From positions 1 through 64,000 of the forward strand of contig JANQFR010000076.1 of assembly GCA_028277745.1 (NCBI GenBank): 64,000 bases of DNA, written 5' to 3'. The notes beneath the pieces were generated by a model. The model saw only the letters and a list, made by a program, of their open reading frames with translations. It did not search any database and was not told the DNA's origin. How positions within the stretch are numbered: position 1 is the stretch's first letter; every line of letters starts with the position of its first letter. Shown one piece after another: positions 33,884 to 42,720 of the stretch. This DNA comes from Phycisphaeraceae bacterium (GTDB lineage Bacteria; Planctomycetota; Phycisphaerae; Phycisphaerales; Phycisphaeraceae). The translations under genes were made by a program, and so were the position numbers.

Positions 33884-35014
33884 ATGTCCCAAGCCGCGAC
33901 CGAACGACACGAGTCGTACCTGACCCAGCTGACCAGCCTGCCGACCGCTTCGGGGCGTGAGCACCGCGTGATCGACTGGATCACGGCCTGGTCGGCGAAG
34001 CGTCCGAACACGGTTATCCGTCACGACCGGTTCGGCAACCTCATGCTCAGCCGCCGCGGCGCCGCGGCGCGGAAGCCGATCATCTTCACGGCTCATCTGG
34101 ACCACCCGGCTTTCGTGGTGACCGGCGTGGAAGGCCGGCGTGTCCTGGCGGAGTTCCGCGGCGGCGTCCACGCGGACTTTTTCCCCGGCGCCGGCGTCCG
34201 TCTCTTTCACGCCGATCGGCGGCCCCAGCGCGGCGTGGTCCGGGATTTCACCCCCTTGGATCAGGCGCATCCGTTTCATCGCGTAGCCGCCGTGTTCCCG
34301 CGCGACGTCCACGCCCGTGTCGGCGATGTCATGACCTGGGACCTGCCCCCCGCCCGCATCCGCGGTGGCCGGCTCTGGGCGCCGGCGTGCGACGACCTCG
34401 CCGCCGTCGCCGCCGCCCTTGCCGCCTTCGAGACCGTGCACCGCTCCGCCCGGCCCGGCCCCGATGTCCGCGTGTTGCTCACCCGCGCCGAAGAGGTCGG
34501 CTTCATCGGCGCCCTCGCCGCCTGCCGCTCCCGCCTCATCCCGAAGCAGGCCCGCCTCATCCCGCTCGAGGTTTCCAAGTCGTTCCCCGAGTCGCCCATC
34601 GGCGCCGGGCCGATCATCCGCGTCGGGGACCGCATCAGCATCTTCAACCACGCCCTGACCTATCAACTGGTCCAGCTCGCCCAGTCGCTCGACGCGGATC
34701 GCCCCGATTTCCGCTGGCAACGCAAACTGATGCCCGGCGGCGCCTGTGAAGCCACCGCGTTCCAGGAGTTCGGCTTTTCCGCCGCCTGTATCTGTCTGCC
34801 GCTGGGCAACTACCACAACATGGACGAAGACGCCGGCCGCATCGCGGCTGAAACCATCGCGCTGACCGACTATCACAACCTCATCCAATTGCTCGCCGCC
34901 ATCGCCCGTCGGCTGGATCAGAGCGGCAAGCCCGATGCGCTGCGCACCCGCCTGGACCGCTTGTTTGAGCAGCGCGTTCACTTGCTCGACGGTTCGGTCC
35001 CGCCGAGCGCATGA
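33884..35014 (+). CDS. M42/M20-like metallopeptidase
   Basis: A 376-residue dinuclear zinc aminopeptidase-type protein. Expected ligand motifs appear in order: FTAHLDHPAF (H, with D), APACDDLAAVAAAL (D), LTRAEEVGFIGA (EE, catalytic base and ligand) and a late LGNYHNMDED (H). This order fits M42 glutamyl aminopeptidase/endoglucanase-like proteins better than M20. The start is ATG 33884; the longer frame overlaps the divergent ABC gene. A cytoplasmic peptide-trimming role is by family knowledge. Confidence 0.85.
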   Translation: MSQAATERHESYLTQLTSLPTASGREHRVIDWITAWSAKRPNTVIRHDRFGNLMLSRRGAAARKPIIFTAHLDHPAFVVTGVEGRRVLAEFRGGVHADFFPGAGVRLFHADRRPQRGVVRDFTPLDQAHPFHRVAAVFPRDVHARVGDVMTWDLPPARIRGGRLWAPACDDLAAVAAALAAFETVHRSARPGPDVRVLLTRAEEVGFIGALAACRSRLIPKQARLIPLEVSKSFPESPIGAGPIIRVGDRISIFNHALTYQLVQLAQSLDADRPDFRWQRKLMPGGACEATAFQEFGFSAACICLPLGNYHNMDEDAGRIAAETIALTDYHNLIQLLAAIARRLDQSGKPDALRTRLDRLFEQRVHLLDGSVPPSA

Positions 35015-35176
35015 CCTGCGCGGCGCCGCAGCCCTTGCGCCTCGGCAACTCTTGCGCGGAGGCCGCCGTTGGGGATTCACCGGAGAGGCGCCGGCCTGGC
35101 GTCGGTTTTCATAAGTCTTTTATTTGAATGTGTATATGGTCGGGCTGGGCGTTAAATCAAACGCGCGGGCGGGCAA

Positions 35177-35191
35177 TGGCATCGTCGTTGC
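35177..35191 (+). promoter_or_regulatory. Sigma-54-type promoter of the rod/ring operon
   Basis: TGGCATCGTCGTTGC matches the -24/-12 consensus TGGCAC-N5-TTGC, with the GG and GC separated by the required 10 bases. The predicted start is near 35203, ahead of the small gene at 35234 and flgF. The AT-rich stretch 35109-35160 upstream may hold activator sites. RpoN itself is not in the window. Confidence 0.65.
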
Positions 35192-35233
35192 GTAATGCAG
35201 CGGCGGACCGTGCCGTCTATTGAGGACCCATCC

Positions 35234-35506
35234 GTGCCGAATCGCCACGCTTCGACATCTGATTCTGGAAGTTGGCTTGAGCTGATCCGGGCAGCGCGGC
35301 AGCGCGACCCCGAGCAGACGTTGGGGCAAGCGCTGGTCCGCCTGGCGCAACTCGCCGAAGCGGCCCATCAATATCAGCACACCCATCACCTGCTGCCTCT
35401 GCACCCCGATATCCCGGACCATCGGTTAAAGGCCCACGGACGGGTCTTAGGGCGCGTAGACGCCGCGCTTCGGCGCGGGTCGGACCGAAAGGAGTCGGAC
35501 CGATGA
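35234..35506 (+). CDS. Small protein coupled to flgF
   Basis: A 90-residue basic protein. GTG 35234 has GAGGA seven bases upstream; an ATG at 35195 is in frame but lies before the predicted transcription start. The centre is helical (LELIRAARQRDPEQTLGQAL, then LAQLAEAAHQYQ), with an H-rich stretch and an Arg-rich tail. The stop overlaps the flgF ATG (ATGA), which implies coupled translation. As first gene of the rod/ring operon it may be a flagellar accessory or chaperone. No family was recognised. Confidence 0.55.
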   Translation: MPNRHASTSDSGSWLELIRAARQRDPEQTLGQALVRLAQLAEAAHQYQHTHHLLPLHPDIPDHRLKAHGRVLGRVDAALRRGSDRKESDR

Positions 35507-36288
35507 ACTACGGCCTGTATCTCTCCGCCTCGGGCGTCCTGACGAACAGCTATCGTCAGGACGTCTATGCCAACAATCTGGCCAATGTGGAGACCGCCGG
35601 CTTCAAGCCGTACATCCCCACCATCAGCCAGCGACCGCCCGAATCGATCGAGGACCCCCAGCAGTTCGGGCTCTCGCAGAAGCTCCTCGACCGGCTTGGC
35701 GGCGGGGTCCTGACCGGGCCCGAACGCCTTAACTTCATGACCGGCCCCCTCCGGCACACCGGCCGGGAGCTCGACGCCGCCCTCACCCGGCCCGACCAGT
35801 TCTTCGCCGTCCAGCACACCGATCCCCAAACCGGCCGGACCAGCCTCCGCCTGACCCGCGACGGGCGGTTCAGCCGTAACGAAGATGGCAATCTCGTCAC
35901 CCAGACCGGCCAACGCGTGCTGGACCGGGAGAACCAGCCGATCACGATCCCCGACGGCGTTTTGCCGAGTATCAACGGCTCGGGTGAAATCATCGATCAG
36001 GACGGCAACGTTGTAGCCGGCATTCAAGTCACCCGGGTCTACGGACCGGAGGACAAGCTGCGGGCCTACGGCCAGAACCTCTTCGGCTTCAAACGCGGGG
36101 ACGACCGGGAACTCATCGACAACCCCGTGATCGAGGCGGGTTTCACCGAGGATTCGTCGGTCAACCCGATCCACACCCTGATGAAGCTGATCGCCGCCAC
36201 CAAGTCCACCACCGGCAACGCTCAGATGATCAAGTACCAGGACCAGTTGATGGACCGGGCGATCAACACGCTTGGACGTGTCGCATAA
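35503..36288 (+). CDS. flgF: Flagellar rod protein FlgF
   Basis: A 261-residue proximal-rod component. The N-terminal rod signature is DVYANNLANVETAGFKP. A central LTRDGRFSRNEDGNLVTQTG block matches the FlgE/F/G conserved sequence. The C-terminal NPIHTLMKLIAATKS and QLMDRAINTLGRVA form the second coiled-coil arm. It is followed by flgG after a 72-base gap. FlgF rather than FlgE or FlgG is preferred from its order before flgG and length; the three families are close. Confidence 0.88.
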   Translation: MNYGLYLSASGVLTNSYRQDVYANNLANVETAGFKPYIPTISQRPPESIEDPQQFGLSQKLLDRLGGGVLTGPERLNFMTGPLRHTGRELDAALTRPDQFFAVQHTDPQTGRTSLRLTRDGRFSRNEDGNLVTQTGQRVLDRENQPITIPDGVLPSINGSGEIIDQDGNVVAGIQVTRVYGPEDKLRAYGQNLFGFKRGDDRELIDNPVIEAGFTEDSSVNPIHTLMKLIAATKSTTGNAQMIKYQDQLMDRAINTLGRVA

Positions 36289-36360
36289 AACCGCAATAAG
36301 CATGACGTATAGCTTTGATCCAAAACATCAATGAGATTGAATTGAACGAGACTTAAATTT

Positions 36361-37170
36361 ATGGCTGTCACCGCACTTCATTCCGCCGCCACCGGGCTCT
36401 CCGCTTTGTCGACCCAACTCGACGTCATCGCCAACAACCTGGCGAACGTCAATACCGACGGGTTCAAGGCCTCACGCGTGAACTTCGAAGACCTGATCTA
36501 CCAGGTCCGCCAGGAGCCGGGTGTTGAGAACGCCCTGGGCGAGCAGCGGTTCGCCGGGACGCTCGTGGGCACCGGCGTGCGGGTTTCCAACACGCAACTC
36601 GATTTCCGCCAGGGTGAGCCCCGGCCGACCGGGCGCGAACTCGACGTCACCATCACCGGCAAGGGCTTCTTCCGGGTTCAGTCGCTCCCTGATCAAGGCG
36701 ACGGCTTCGCTTACACCCGGGCCGGCAACTTCGCGAAAAACCGCGATGGCGTGCTGGTTTTAGGCAACGCCGACGGCCCGAGGCTGGTGCCGGAAGTGGA
36801 TATCCCCGAAAACGTCACCGGCATTGAAATCACCAACACCGGCGAGATCCTGGCGTTCACCAATGAGAACGTGGAGCCGGAGCGGGTCGGCCAACTCGAG
36901 TTGTTCAACTTCGTCAACCCCGAGGGCCTCAAGCAGATCGGCGGCAACCTGATGCTCGAGACCCCCGCCTCCGGGCCCCCGGTCCAGGGCCTGCCCGGGG
37001 AGGGGCAGTTCGGCACGGTCCTCCAGCGTTTCCTTGAAGGATCGAATTCCGATCCGGTGGAGGAGCTCGTCGCTTTGATCAAGGCCCAACGCGCGTTCGA
37101 GATGAACTCGCAGACCATCCAGGCGGCGGACCAGACGCTCCAGGTGGTCAGCAACCTCAGACGGTTCTAA
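36361..37170 (+). CDS. flgG: Flagellar distal rod protein FlgG
   Basis: A 269-residue rod component. The N-terminal motif LDVIANNLANVNTDGFKASR and the C-terminal LIKAQRAFEMNSQTIQAADQTLQVVSNLRRF are diagnostic of FlgG. FTRAGNF-like YTRAGNFAKNRDG is present in the middle. The 72 bases upstream are AT-rich and have no recognisable ribosome-binding site, so initiation may be weak or the leader structured. It is followed 13 bases later by flgA. Confidence 0.95.
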   Translation: MAVTALHSAATGLSALSTQLDVIANNLANVNTDGFKASRVNFEDLIYQVRQEPGVENALGEQRFAGTLVGTGVRVSNTQLDFRQGEPRPTGRELDVTITGKGFFRVQSLPDQGDGFAYTRAGNFAKNRDGVLVLGNADGPRLVPEVDIPENVTGIEITNTGEILAFTNENVEPERVGQLELFNFVNPEGLKQIGGNLMLETPASGPPVQGLPGEGQFGTVLQRFLEGSNSDPVEELVALIKAQRAFEMNSQTIQAADQTLQVVSNLRRF

Positions 37171-37183
37171 TCGGTAAACAGTC

Positions 37184-38338
37184 ATGATGGCGATCAGGCG
37201 TAAACAGAATAAGAAACCGTCAGGCCCGGCTTGGGTGATCGCTTTGATCGTCGCTGTATCGTTGGCTTCTCATGTGTTGGCGAACACCGTTCGGCTGCAC
37301 GAGCAGGCGGGGTCGTCGGGGCCCACCGTCACGCTGGAAGAGGTCGCCGACCTTGACGGCGACGACGCTTCCCGGTTCGGCGGCGTCATCGTCGGGGCGT
37401 TTGGCGAAAACGCACCCACGCTCCAGGTCTCGATGGAAACGGTCAGGGAAGCGTTGACGCGCCAGGGCGCCAACTGGGGCACCCTCTCTCTGGTCGGCTT
37501 CAACCGCTGCCAGGTGACGCGCCTCCAGGAGCCGGCGGTGGTGGATGCCGACCGTCCCGAGGTGGATCACGCGACGGTCGCTGTGAATCTCGAGCATGAG
37601 ATCGACCTGAAAACCCCCTTGACGCTGCGCGATCACCTGCGGGAGACCATCGCCAGCCGGTGCGGGGCGGACCCGGCCGACCTGCGGATCACTTTTCGCG
37701 AAGCGGACGGCGCCCGGCTGGACATGTCGTTGATGCGGAACCGCTTTGAGGTTGGGTTCGCCACCAAAAATGTGTTGGGACGGATCCCCATCAGGATCCA
37801 TACGCTCAGCCGCGGCCGCACCGACGGGTCCTTTATGATCACCGCCCGGGTCGAGCGGCGTGTCCTGGGGGTGGTCGCCACCCGGGTGATCCCCTCGCGG
37901 AGGCCGTTCCCTTCTGACGCCGTTGAAGTGCGTGAACTCTGGCTGGATACGGAAGACGGCCCGCCGCTCACGGACCTTTCCATGGTGGTGGGGCAGATGG
38001 CCGCGGTGGCGATCCGCCCCGGGATGGCGATCTCGGCGCACATGATCCGTCCGCCGCTGCTGGTCCGCCGCGGGGACCCGGTCACGGTCCGTGTCGTGAT
38101 CGGCGACCTGTCGGTCCGGTCGGTCGCCAAGGCCGTCGAAGACGGTGCGCTGGACGACGTAATCACGCTCCGGCGCCAGGGCGGGCGCGACACGTTCACG
38201 GCGACGGTGACCGGCTTGCGCGAAGCGACGATCCTGATGGACCCCATCGCCCCGCGCCCCGCGGCGCCCGCGTCGGCGCGGCGGTCGCCTGACGGCCTTT
38301 CACGGACCATCGCCACATTCAGGGAGCAGTCAAAATGA
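37184..38338 (+). CDS. flgA: P-ring assembly chaperone FlgA
   Basis: A 384-residue periplasmic protein needed for FlgI ring formation. An N-terminal signal helix (WVIALIVAVSLASHVLA) is followed by an extended N-terminal region and the C-terminal SAF domain (RPFPSDAVEVRELWLDTE; VRRGDPVTVRVVIGDLSV). The SAF domain carries the FlgA function. The protein is longer than E. coli FlgA (219 residues); the extra sequence is in the N-terminal half. The start is ATG 37184 or 37187. The stop overlaps flgH (ATGA). Confidence 0.88.
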   Translation: MMAIRRKQNKKPSGPAWVIALIVAVSLASHVLANTVRLHEQAGSSGPTVTLEEVADLDGDDASRFGGVIVGAFGENAPTLQVSMETVREALTRQGANWGTLSLVGFNRCQVTRLQEPAVVDADRPEVDHATVAVNLEHEIDLKTPLTLRDHLRETIASRCGADPADLRITFREADGARLDMSLMRNRFEVGFATKNVLGRIPIRIHTLSRGRTDGSFMITARVERRVLGVVATRVIPSRRPFPSDAVEVRELWLDTEDGPPLTDLSMVVGQMAAVAIRPGMAISAHMIRPPLLVRRGDPVTVRVVIGDLSVRSVAKAVEDGALDDVITLRRQGGRDTFTATVTGLREATILMDPIAPRPAAPASARRSPDGLSRTIATFREQSK

Positions 38339-39036
38339 TCCGCGGTTCTGTCGTCTTTCTGTTGTTCATCACCGGCGCGACGGCGTACGCTCAATCGGCC
38401 TCGTTGTATTTCGAGCAGGTCGACGTGCCGGGCTATGTCGGCAACATCTATGTCCCGCCGTCTCCCCAGAAGACGATCTCCCCGGCCATCGCCGCGACGT
38501 CGCTGATGGCGGTGCCGATGCCGGAGCCGCGCCAATTCGCGGTCGGCGACCTGATCACCATCATCATCCGTGAAACGACTCAGGCCGACTGGTCGGGCAA
38601 GCTCGACACCTCCAAGGAGGTTGATTTCAACGGGTCGGTGGATCAGTTCCCGCGTTTCTCGTTCGCCGACTTCGCGTTGCGCAACGGCATCGGGACGCCG
38701 ATCCAGCTGGATATGGGCTACGAACACGAGTTTGAAGGCGAGGGTGAGCTGCGCCGCCATGAAACCATCACCGGCCGCATGACCGCGCGGATCATCGATG
38801 TTAAACCCAACGGAACCCTCGCGATCGAGGCGACCAAATACAACCAGGTCGACAAAGAGACCCTCCGCCTCACCCTCACGGGCGTCTGCCGGTCTGACGA
38901 TGTCTCGATCGAGAACACCATTCTTTCCAGCCAGATTTACGACCTGCACCTGGTGAAGGAACACACCGGCGAGCTCCGCAAGGCCACACGCAAGGGCATC
39001 CTCACCCAGCTTTTCGAGCTGCTGTTCAACTTTTAA
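38335..39036 (+). CDS. flgH: Flagellar L-ring protein FlgH, without lipobox
   Basis: A 233-residue outer-membrane ring protein. The family core is clear: FAVGDLITIIIRETTQAD, GEGELRRHETITGRMTARI, PNGTLAIEATKYNQVD, LTGVCRSDDVSIENTILSSQI. The N-terminus (GSVVFLLFITGATAYAQ) is a signal peptidase I-type signal with no Cys, whereas most FlgH proteins are lipoproteins. The overlap with flgA and the 17-base gap to flgI indicate one operon. Its presence implies a true outer membrane. Confidence 0.94.
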   Translation: MIRGSVVFLLFITGATAYAQSASLYFEQVDVPGYVGNIYVPPSPQKTISPAIAATSLMAVPMPEPRQFAVGDLITIIIRETTQADWSGKLDTSKEVDFNGSVDQFPRFSFADFALRNGIGTPIQLDMGYEHEFEGEGELRRHETITGRMTARIIDVKPNGTLAIEATKYNQVDKETLRLTLTGVCRSDDVSIENTILSSQIYDLHLVKEHTGELRKATRKGILTQLFELLFNF

Positions 39037-39053
39037 GACATGGTTGATTTGAG

Positions 39054-40118
39054 ATGATGAAAGCTATCCTCCTGACGCTGATGATTCTGCTGGCGGCTGC
39101 TCCGGCGCACGCGGTCCAGATCCGCGATATCGTCCGGCTCAAGGGGTCGGAGCACAACAAACTCATCGGCCAGGGCGTCGTGGTCGGGCTCAACGGCACC
39201 GGCGACGGTGCCCACCCGCCCACGCTCGAGATGCTGGCGCAGTTCATCGGCCATTACGGGGTCCCGAACGTGAACGCCGGGATGCTCAGCAACAACAAGA
39301 ACGTGGCGCTGGTGTACCTGTCGGCGCAGATCCCCGACGAGGGTATCGCGGAGGGCGACCGGATCGACGTGAAGGTGTCGGCGGCGGGCCCGGCGACCAG
39401 CCTGGCGGGCGGCACCCTGATCATGATCCCAATGACCGGGCCGCTGCGCGACAGCCCGGTGCTGGCCTACGCCGAGGGCCGGATCAATATCCCGGACCCC
39501 AAGGCGCCCAACGACGGGATCATCACCATGGGCGCCCAGCTGATTCAGGACATTTCCACGTCGGCGATGGACCCGTACTTCCGGCTCCGCCTGGTGATCG
39601 ACGAGGCCTACGCCGGCTGGCCGACCGCCAACGCGATCGCGGGCCAGATCAACGGCGTCATGTCTCCCGACGGGCCAGACATCGCCAAGGTGGCGGACGG
39701 GAAAAACGTCCTGGTCAACGTGCCGGTCTATCAGCGCGACAACCCCGCGCAGTTCATCAACGACATCCTCGTGACCTACATCGACATGGCGTTCGTTTCC
39801 GGCGGGGCCAAGGTCGTCGTGAATGAGCGCAGCGGCACGATCGTGATCACGGGTGAGGTGGAGGTCTCGCCGGTGCTGATCAGCCACGCGGGCCTGACGG
39901 TGACGACGCTGACGCCCGAACCGATCGGCACGCCGTTCGAACCGATCGAGACCCAGACCCATTTCGTCGCGATGGACCCGCAGGACCGGGGCGGCGCCAG
40001 GCTGGCGGACCTCCTCGCCGCGTTCAATCAGCTGAAGGTCAGCGCCAAAGACCGGATCCAGATCCTGCGGATGATGCACCAGGCCGGCCAGCTTCACGCG
40101 GAGTTTATTGTCGAATGA
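39054..40118 (+). CDS. flgI: Flagellar P-ring protein FlgI
   Basis: A 354-residue periplasmic ring protein. The signal peptide LLTLMILLAAAPAHA precedes VQIRDIVRLKGSEHNKLIGQ and GVVVGLNGTGDG, the FlgI signature. VAAVMVTA-like and DRIDVKVSAAGPATSLAGGT stretches follow, with LITPL-type ends. Full length for the family. The stop overlaps the next gene (ATGA at 40115-40118). Confidence 0.97.
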   Translation: MMKAILLTLMILLAAAPAHAVQIRDIVRLKGSEHNKLIGQGVVVGLNGTGDGAHPPTLEMLAQFIGHYGVPNVNAGMLSNNKNVALVYLSAQIPDEGIAEGDRIDVKVSAAGPATSLAGGTLIMIPMTGPLRDSPVLAYAEGRINIPDPKAPNDGIITMGAQLIQDISTSAMDPYFRLRLVIDEAYAGWPTANAIAGQINGVMSPDGPDIAKVADGKNVLVNVPVYQRDNPAQFINDILVTYIDMAFVSGGAKVVVNERSGTIVITGEVEVSPVLISHAGLTVTTLTPEPIGTPFEPIETQTHFVAMDPQDRGGARLADLLAAFNQLKVSAKDRIQILRMMHQAGQLHAEFIVE

Positions 40119-40471
40119 CCCCCGTCCACGCATTGACAGACCGGACCGCGGCGGCCGCGGCGCAGCCCCACCGGAAGGACGCCGCCGCCGACTTCGAGCG
40201 GGCGCTGACGGCCGCCTCGTCGGGCGACCAGGTGCGCGACGCCGCCCGCGGGCTGGTTTCCTCCGCGTTCCTGCTGCCCATGCTCGCGCAGGTGCGGGCG
40301 TCGGCCAAAGAAGGCGATCTGCTCCACGGCGGCTTCGGCGAAGACGTTTGGCGGCAGCAGCTGGACACGATGATCGCGGACCGCATCCTGCAGAAATCAA
40401 ACTTCTCGGTCGTCGAGGCGGTTTACCGGAACATCGTCCCGAAACAGGCGGAGGCGGACGTCTATGGCTAG
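40115..40471 (+). CDS. flgJ: Rod-binding protein (FlgJ N-terminal type)
   Basis: A 118-residue protein corresponding to the rod-binding domain of FlgJ: ARGLVSSAFLLPMLAQVRAS, then GEDVWRQQLDTMIADRIL. The muramidase domain of gamma-proteobacterial FlgJ is absent, so peptidoglycan must be opened by a separate enzyme. It overlaps flgI at its start and flgN at its end by 8 bases, indicating tight coupling. Confidence 0.85.
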   Translation: MTPVHALTDRTAAAAAQPHRKDAAADFERALTAASSGDQVRDAARGLVSSAFLLPMLAQVRASAKEGDLLHGGFGEDVWRQQLDTMIADRILQKSNFSVVEAVYRNIVPKQAEADVYG

Positions 40472-40979
40472 AAACATCCAACCCACGCTTACCGCTCTCG
40501 AGACGGTGATCCAGCAGCAACTTCAGATTCATGATTTTCTTCTGGAGACGGCGCCCAAAAAGCAGGATGCGTTGCGGTCGGGCGACGCCCCGAAGCTCGC
40601 GGAGCTTTGCCGCCTCGAGAACGAGAAGGTTCAGGCGTTGAGCGAGCTTGAAAAGAAACGCCTGGAGGTCGCGGCCCGGCTGACGCTGCTGGTGAAGCCC
40701 GGCGCCGCTGAGCCGATGCGGCTCAAGGACATCGCCGAGCACCTGGCCGAGCCAGCGCGGCGTAAGCTCCTGCTCCTGCGAGATGAGTTGACCCAACGGG
40801 TTCAGCAGGTCAAGCAGCAGACCGCGGTCGCGCGGCGGGCGACCGACGCGCTGATGAAGCACATGCAGGGCGTGGTCCAGACCATCGGCGCGATGGCGAC
40901 CGGCGTTTCCACTTATTCGGATGACGGCATGCGGCCGACGGCGGCCACGGCGGTCAGCACCTTCAGTATGACGGCGTAA
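40464..40979 (+). CDS. flgN: FlgN-like export chaperone
   Basis: A 171-residue, almost wholly helical protein positioned just before flgK. The pattern (TALETVIQQQLQIHDFLLET, then KKQDALRSGDAPKLAELCRLE NEKV) fits FlgN, the chaperone for the hook-junction proteins FlgK and FlgL. Its stop is 3 bases before the flgK start. The family is divergent, so position carries much of the weight. Confidence 0.8.
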   Translation: MARNIQPTLTALETVIQQQLQIHDFLLETAPKKQDALRSGDAPKLAELCRLENEKVQALSELEKKRLEVAARLTLLVKPGAAEPMRLKDIAEHLAEPARRKLLLLRDELTQRVQQVKQQTAVARRATDALMKHMQGVVQTIGAMATGVSTYSDDGMRPTAATAVSTFSMTA

Positions 40980-40982
40980 CCC

Positions 40983-42695
40983 ATGACACTCGGCGCTTCT
41001 CTCCAGATCGGACGGACCGGCTTGCTCGCGTCGCAGGCCGCGCTGGAAGTGGCGGGCAACAACCTCGCCAACGTCGCGACCCGCGGCTATCACCGCCAGA
41101 CGATCTCGCTGGCGCCGAACCCGTACCAGGAGATTCAACAAGGCGTTTTCGCAGGCCGGGGGGTGCAGATCTCCTCCATCACCCGACAGATCGACGAGGC
41201 GCTCGAGGCCCGGCTCCGCGGGGCGGTCTCCGACGGCGGGCGGTCCGCGGCGATGGTGAACCTGCTGTCGCAGGTCGAGTCGCTTCAGAATGAATTCACC
41301 GAGGCCGACCTGTCGACCCGCCTCGGCACCTTCTTCAACGCCTGGTCTCAGCTTGCCAACAATCCTCAGGACCAGTCACTGCGAACGCTGGTCGTGCAGG
41401 AGGCGGCGACGCTCTCCACCTTTATCCGCGACCTCGACCAGGACCTGGGCGAACTCCAGCTCCAGACCGACCGCACCACCGGGCAGGTGGTTGAAACGGT
41501 CAACGACCTCCTGTCGCGCATCGAGCAGGTGAACCAGAGCATCGCCCTGGCTGAGGGCGGCAACCCGGGCGGGGCGGGGGGGCTGCGCGACCAGCGCGAC
41601 CAGTTGTTGAGCGAGCTATCGCAGTACCTGGACATCTCCACGGTGGAAAGCCCCAACGGCGTGGTCGACGTGTTTGTCGGGTCGATCCCGATCGTCCTGA
41701 ACGGGCGGAGCCGGGGCGTCGAACTGCGTGAGCGAACCATCGACGGCCAGGTCCAGACGGACGTGGTGGTCGCGGCGGATCAGTCCCCGCTCGATATCTC
41801 CTCGGGCGAGTTGGGGGCGTTGGTCCAGTTCCGCCAGAATGACCTGCAGGACGCCATCGACACCCTCGACACCCTGGCCAGCCAGTTGATCTATCAGGTC
41901 AACCGCATCCATTCGCAGAGTCAGGGGCTGAGCGGCTACACGAGTCTGACCAGCCAGAGCCGGGTGATCGACGCCTCGGCCGCGCTGAACGACCTCGACG
42001 CCACCGGGCTTGACTTCGCGGCCGGCCACGGCTCCTTCCAGCTCCACCTGACCCAGAAGTCGACCGGCCAGCAAACCACCACCACCATCAACATCGATCT
42101 CGACGGCATCAACCCGGCCGGTGACACGACGCTGACGAGCCTCGCCGCGGAGATCAACGCGGTGAGCGGCGTCAGCGCCGTGGTGACCGCGGACGGCCGC
42201 CTACAGATCGACTCGGCCAGCGCTGATTTCGAGGTGACCTTCAGCGACGACAGCTCGGGTGTCCTGGCGGCGCTGGGGATCAACACCTTTTTCACGGGCG
42301 GCGACGCGTTCGATATCGACGTGAACGCCGCGTTGCTGACGTCGCCGGATCACCTCGCCGCCGCTCGGGGACATCTGCCGGGCGATAACAGCGGGGCGCT
42401 GGCGATCGCCGACCTGCGCGACCAGTCGCTTGGTGAGCTGAATGGGCAAAGCCTGACGCGGTATTGGAACCGCCATGTCGAGGATTTCGCGATCCGCCTG
42501 GCGCAGGCCCAGGAACAGGAGCGGGCGGATGCGGTGGTGCGCGAGTCGTTGGAGGCTCAACAGCAGTCGGTGTCGGGCGTGAACATGGATGAAGAAACGA
42601 TCGATCTGATCCGCTACCAGAGCTCTTACCAGGCGAGCGCGCGGTTTCTGAGCGTGGTTGACGAGTTATACAGAACGTTGTTGGGGCTGATTTAA
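40983..42695 (+). CDS. flgK: Hook-associated protein 1 FlgK
   Basis: A 570-residue hook-filament junction protein. The N-terminal LAVAGNN-type LEVAGNNLANVATRGYHRQ is diagnostic, followed by GVFAGRGVQISSITRQIDE. The C-terminal end SGVNMDEETIDLIRYQSSYQ, then ASARFLSVVDELYRTLLGLI matches the family. The middle carries a flagellin-IN-like segment (TTLTSLAAEINAVSGVSAVV). Translated directly after flgN. Confidence 0.96.
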   Translation: MTLGASLQIGRTGLLASQAALEVAGNNLANVATRGYHRQTISLAPNPYQEIQQGVFAGRGVQISSITRQIDEALEARLRGAVSDGGRSAAMVNLLSQVESLQNEFTEADLSTRLGTFFNAWSQLANNPQDQSLRTLVVQEAATLSTFIRDLDQDLGELQLQTDRTTGQVVETVNDLLSRIEQVNQSIALAEGGNPGGAGGLRDQRDQLLSELSQYLDISTVESPNGVVDVFVGSIPIVLNGRSRGVELRERTIDGQVQTDVVVAADQSPLDISSGELGALVQFRQNDLQDAIDTLDTLASQLIYQVNRIHSQSQGLSGYTSLTSQSRVIDASAALNDLDATGLDFAAGHGSFQLHLTQKSTGQQTTTTINIDLDGINPAGDTTLTSLAAEINAVSGVSAVVTADGRLQIDSASADFEVTFSDDSSGVLAALGINTFFTGGDAFDIDVNAALLTSPDHLAAARGHLPGDNSGALAIADLRDQSLGELNGQSLTRYWNRHVEDFAIRLAQAQEQERADAVVRESLEAQQQSVSGVNMDEETIDLIRYQSSYQASARFLSVVDELYRTLLGLI

Positions 42696-42720
42696 GACGT
42701 AACGGAAGGCTGACTGAATC

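Noticed and set aside
39033-41141. 702-residue minus-strand open frame over flgI-flgJ-flgN
   Set aside because: Antisense to three clear flagellar genes, with low-complexity arginine/glycine content and no recognisable domain.
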